Shown here: positions 60,886 to 64,000 of the stretch, piece after piece
Numbering within the stretch: the stretch's first letter is position 1
Layout of the letters: each line of letters opens with the position of its first letter
From: Hyalella azteca
Lineage: Eukaryota; Arthropoda; Malacostraca; Amphipoda; Hyalellidae
Assembly: GCF_000764305.2 (NCBI RefSeq)
Contig: NW_025944642.1
Location: 496,001-560,000, forward strand
DNA: 64,000 nt
Direction of reading: 5' to 3'
The notes under the pieces: model-generated
What the model was told of the DNA's origin: nothing
What the model saw: only the letters and a program-made list of their open reading frames with translations
The model's database searches: none
Translations under genes and position numbers: made by a program

Positions 60886-61152
60886 GCAGCTGATACGCGT
60901 CTTGGCGAATCAGCGGCCGCTGAGGCGCTTCTCCAGGAATATCAGTGGCCACTGAATCACATCTCGGAGAACGTCAGCGGCCACTGAAGCACATCTCTTA
61001 GAAAATTAACGGCCGCTAAGGCGCCTCTCAGAGAACATCAGCGGCCACTGAGGCGCATTTTGGAGAACATCTGCGGCCTCTGATGGACATTCCGGCGCAC
61101 ATCAGCGGCCGCTGATGGACATTCCGGCGTACATCAGCGGCCGCTGAGATCC
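60886..61152. repeat. About 37-bp GC-rich minisatellite built on AGCGGCCGCT
   Basis: Seven to eight imperfect units of ATCAGCGGCCRCTGAGGCGC plus TCTCGGAGAAC or GACATTCCGGCGCAC. The core is self-complementary. Confidence 0.85.
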
Positions 61153-61429
61153 GGCGTAGGGCTACGTCGGACGAGAACCGCTGTTGGAGATGAACAAGTT
61201 TACCTTCTGCTTCCTTCCTTTCAGTTCTTCAGTTTTCCTCGCGGATGACTGAGCAATTTAGTTGGCAAGCTTTTATTTCTAGGAGAGCATCAAAGCAACA
61301 AACTTCATTTTGAAATTGTCGAAAAGTTGAGACGAGGATAAGGCCGAGCTGCAACGAAGGCCCCAATAACTGCATAACTGGCATCCAACTTCACTCCAGT
61401 AACGGTTCCGCATGCGCCGCCAGGCCGCT

Positions 61430-61545
61430 CTCCCCATTGGTTCAGACAATAGCCAATAAACGCGCCTGTTACAACGGATTACAATTCAAATAGACCAATA
61501 ACGCAACGAAGAACAAAAACTGCCAAGCATTAGCGTAGCCAATGA
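61430..61545. promoter_or_regulatory. CCAAT-rich promoter-like island
   Basis: ATTGG at 61436, CCAAT at 61453, 61495 and 61539, so four CCAAT boxes in about 110 bases, in GC-richer DNA followed by a TCACGT near 61563. No TATA. This resembles a NF-Y-type promoter of a gene that would run toward or past the window end. No coding exon is identified. Confidence 0.35.
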
Positions 61546-62334
61546 ATGTCGGGAACACAAAAGTCACGTCTCTACTCGGCGATTGAGGGGCAGAGCGAGA
61601 AAGCTAGCTGGATTTAGGAGATATTGAGCGCAGCCAGAAGACTCTGATCAGGAACGAGTGTTATTATAGGAAAATGGAAGGCTATATTGACAATGACATT
61701 TACTAACTGTCTTTTTCAAGGTGTCTTCCAGGCTTTCATGACTCAATAAGCGGTTGCTTACGTAACTTTAGGAGTCAGCGTAGTTTCGCTACCAGAAGAC
61801 CGCCAAATGTTGCCATCTCGACTGTGTTTGCGGGGATGTTGAATTATCATGGGCTTTATTAGCTTCATAACGACTCTTCGTACATTCATTGAGCCATTTT
61901 CACGGTAATTGCGCTATGATGCTTGAGTCATAATGCTTTCTACTCTATCATTTTCGTTTAAACCTAATGGTTATGTTACCATTGTGAAGACTTACATTAT
62001 TAACAGAGATATTAACAAAAACTTGCTGGATGCTGGGAAAGAATGCAATGATGACTGTTTTTTCTTGTAAATAAAAAAATAAATGTTTTTTCTCTCTAAT
62101 AAATCGTGGAAAGGAGAAAGTAAAATAAAAGTATGAATGGAGTGAAAGTGAAACATAAATTAGAAATGTAACAAACAAGCTGCATTAAATCTTATATGGC
62201 AGAGAATTCTATCAACGTGCCTCCAAAGAACGATTTAAGTAGATCAGAATTGATATTAAACTCGAGTTGCCTACAGATTTATTTTCCATGAATTGCCTCC
62301 TAAGTTGGCATAATATATTTTTCTGTTATTAACT
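61546..62334. other. Intergenic; possible first exon not resolved
   Basis: A short ATG frame at 61674 stops after ten codons. Nothing else is recognised. Confidence 0.3.
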
Positions 62335-62805
62335 ACTGTGATGAGTGGAGATTAGCTAGTGGGAGGAGTGGAGATTGCTTAAGATGATGAGTGGAGATTA
62401 GCTAGTGGGAGGAGTGGAGATTGGCTAATATGATGAGTAGTGATTTTCTAACATGATGAGTGGAGATTGATTAATATGATGATTGGAGATTGGCTAATAT
62501 GATGAGTGGAGATTGCTCAAAGTGATGCTTAGTGATTGGCTAATATTATGAGTGAAGATTGGCTAACATGATGAGTGGAGATTTTTAAATATGATGAGTA
62601 GAGATTGGCTAATATGATGAGTGGAGATATGCTACTATGATGAGTGGAAATTGGCTAATATGATGAGTGGAGATATGCTACTATGATGAGTGGAGATTTT
62701 GGAGTATGATGAGTGAAGATTAGCTAATATAATGAGTGGAGATTGGTTAATATAATGAGTTGAGATTGGCTAATATGATGAGAGGAGATTGACAAGTATG
62801 ATTAT
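62335..62805. repeat. About 23-bp minisatellite, about 20 copies
   Basis: Unit GATGAGTGGAGATTGGCTAA plus TAT with frequent variants (GCTACTATGATGAG, TTTTTAAATATGATGAG, AGCTAGTGGGAGGAG). All frames are broken. Confidence 0.93.
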
Positions 62806-63300
62806 TGGTTGGCGAGAGGATGAACCATATACATACTTTACAACTGATGACCTTGTATTAATTAATATCTCCTTATATGTACTAGTCTACATACAGTTGA
62901 ACCCGACAGACGAGTTATATTTTTCGTCCAAAGAAACCATTTATACATATTTATTTTAAAGAATATTCATTCAAATAGAAGTTCCATTACATGATTACGA
63001 AAATTGAATTATATGGTATGACATACGTATAAGGTCTTCGGTTTTGCAAGCCCTGCTATAAATATGATTTGTCGTATTTATAACAGACTTTCATGCCCAC
63101 ATTTATTATCGATTAAAGAGTATATGACTGCAATTTCAAAATTCCTACAAATTTTACAGCGGCCGCAAGTTCATCGGCGTTGTTCAACTAGTGTTGCCGG
63201 TGTGCAATGGGCGAGTCATTTTCTGCAATTGCTGATTTCGAGTGATTTGATTACCACAAAGAAAATTGTGAGACCTGTGAGACCCCATGAATTTCTGGGT
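62806..63300. other. Intergenic, nothing recognised
   Basis: AT-rich spacer between two minisatellites. Confidence 0.4.
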
Positions 63301-64000
63301 ATCGTCTGTCTGTCTGCTGACGTCTGTCTGTCTGCTGACGTCTGCCTGTCTGCTGACGTCTGTCTGTCTGCTGGCGTCTTTCTGTCTGCTGACGTCTGTC
63401 GGTCTGCTGACGTCTTTCTGTCTGCTGACGTCTGTTTGTCTGACTGCTGACGTCTGTCTGTCTGCTGACGTCTGTCTGTCTGTTGACGTCTGTCTGTCTG
63501 CTGACGTCTTTCTGTCTGCTGGCGTCTTTCTGTCTGCTGACGTCTTTCTGTCTGCTGACGTCTGTCTGTCTGCCGACGTCTGTCTGTCTGCCGACGTCTT
63601 TCTGTCTGCTGGCGTCTTTATGTCTGCTGACGACTATCTGTCTGCTGACGTCTTTCTGTCTGCTGCTGTCTGTCTGTCTGCTTAAGTCCATCTGTCTACT
63701 GACATCTGTCTGCTGACGCCTGTCTGTCTGCTGGCGTCTTTCTGTCTGCTGACGTCTGTCGGTCTGCCGACGTCTTTCTGTCTGCTGGCGTCTTTATGTC
63801 TGCTGACGACTATCTGTCTGCTGACGTCTTTCTGTCTGCTGCTGTCTGTCTGTCTGCTTAAGTCCATCTGTCTACTGACATCTGTCTGCTAATGCTAATG
63901 TCTGCCTGCCTGTTGCCGTCTGTCTGCCTGCTGACGTCTGCCTGCTGCCATCCGCCTGCTGCCGTCCGCCTGCTGCCGTCCGCCTGCTGCCATCCGCCTG
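63301..64000. repeat. 16-18-bp GTCTGTCTGCTGAC satellite reaching the window end
   Basis: Units of GTCTGTCTGCTGACGTCT type, with a higher-order duplication: the stretch starting CCGACGTCTTTCTGTCTGCT recurs at 63591 and 63767 (176-base shift), including CTTAAGTCCATCTGTCTACT. The pattern changes to CCGCCTGCTGCCGT units after 63940. Long open frames on both strands are a by-product. Confidence 0.95.

Noticed and set aside
63064..63867. Repetitive frames on both strands at the window end
   Set aside because: By-products of the GTCTGTCTGCTGAC array; the repeat period preserves open frames by chance.
63301..64000. CRISPR-like array
   Set aside because: Units are contiguous with no unique spacers, there are no cas genes, and the DNA is eukaryotic.

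Overview
This is a window of nuclear DNA from an animal, most likely an arthropod. The genes are split by spliceosomal introns, the intergenic DNA is AT-rich, and transposons and minisatellites fill most of the space. No bacterial operon, CRISPR array or viral gene is visible. The species cannot be named from the sequence alone.

Four conserved host genes can be modelled exon by exon, all on the minus strand: an RNF216/TRIAD3-type RBR ubiquitin ligase (about 553-5955, its 3' half lies beyond the window start); an Avt1/SLC36-like amino-acid transporter (21836-27793, 8 coding exons, 432 aa, complete); tubulin-folding cofactor B (38477-41070, 5 exons, 243 aa, complete); and the WD40 ribosome-biogenesis protein GRWD1 (42919-47173, 8 exons, 434 aa, complete). 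Codon phases agree at every internal junction of the models. They are unrelated housekeeping genes and nothing suggests that they act together.

Between them lie: a non-autonomous hAT element with an internal giant inverted repeat (8708-10291); a degenerate hAT-type transposase (12.3-13.6 kb); an internally deleted non-LTR retrotransposon with a 2A-like motif, PHD finger and endonuclease start (16759-17894); a TA-flanked MITE inside another small repeat (18184-18726); a ZBED-type hAT relic (19909-21480); CR1-like LINE ends inside a transporter intron; a second LINE family (29.7-31.0 and 51.0-53.4 kb); and a nested stack at 32138-34731 (PIF/Harbinger-like element containing a MITE and a CR1-like LINE, the LINE in turn containing a tRNA-derived SINE). 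From about 56.8 kb to the window end the DNA is mostly minisatellite arrays with a CCAAT-rich promoter-like island near 61.5 kb.

The most notable signals are: exon edges that have been locally tandem-duplicated at three places in two genes; two GC-AG introns fixed by reading frame; a SINE inserted next to a splice acceptor of RNF216; a 3' hairpin shared by the SINE and the CR1-like LINE; and a poly(A) signal overlapping the GRWD1 stop codon. I found no convincing new multi-gene system.
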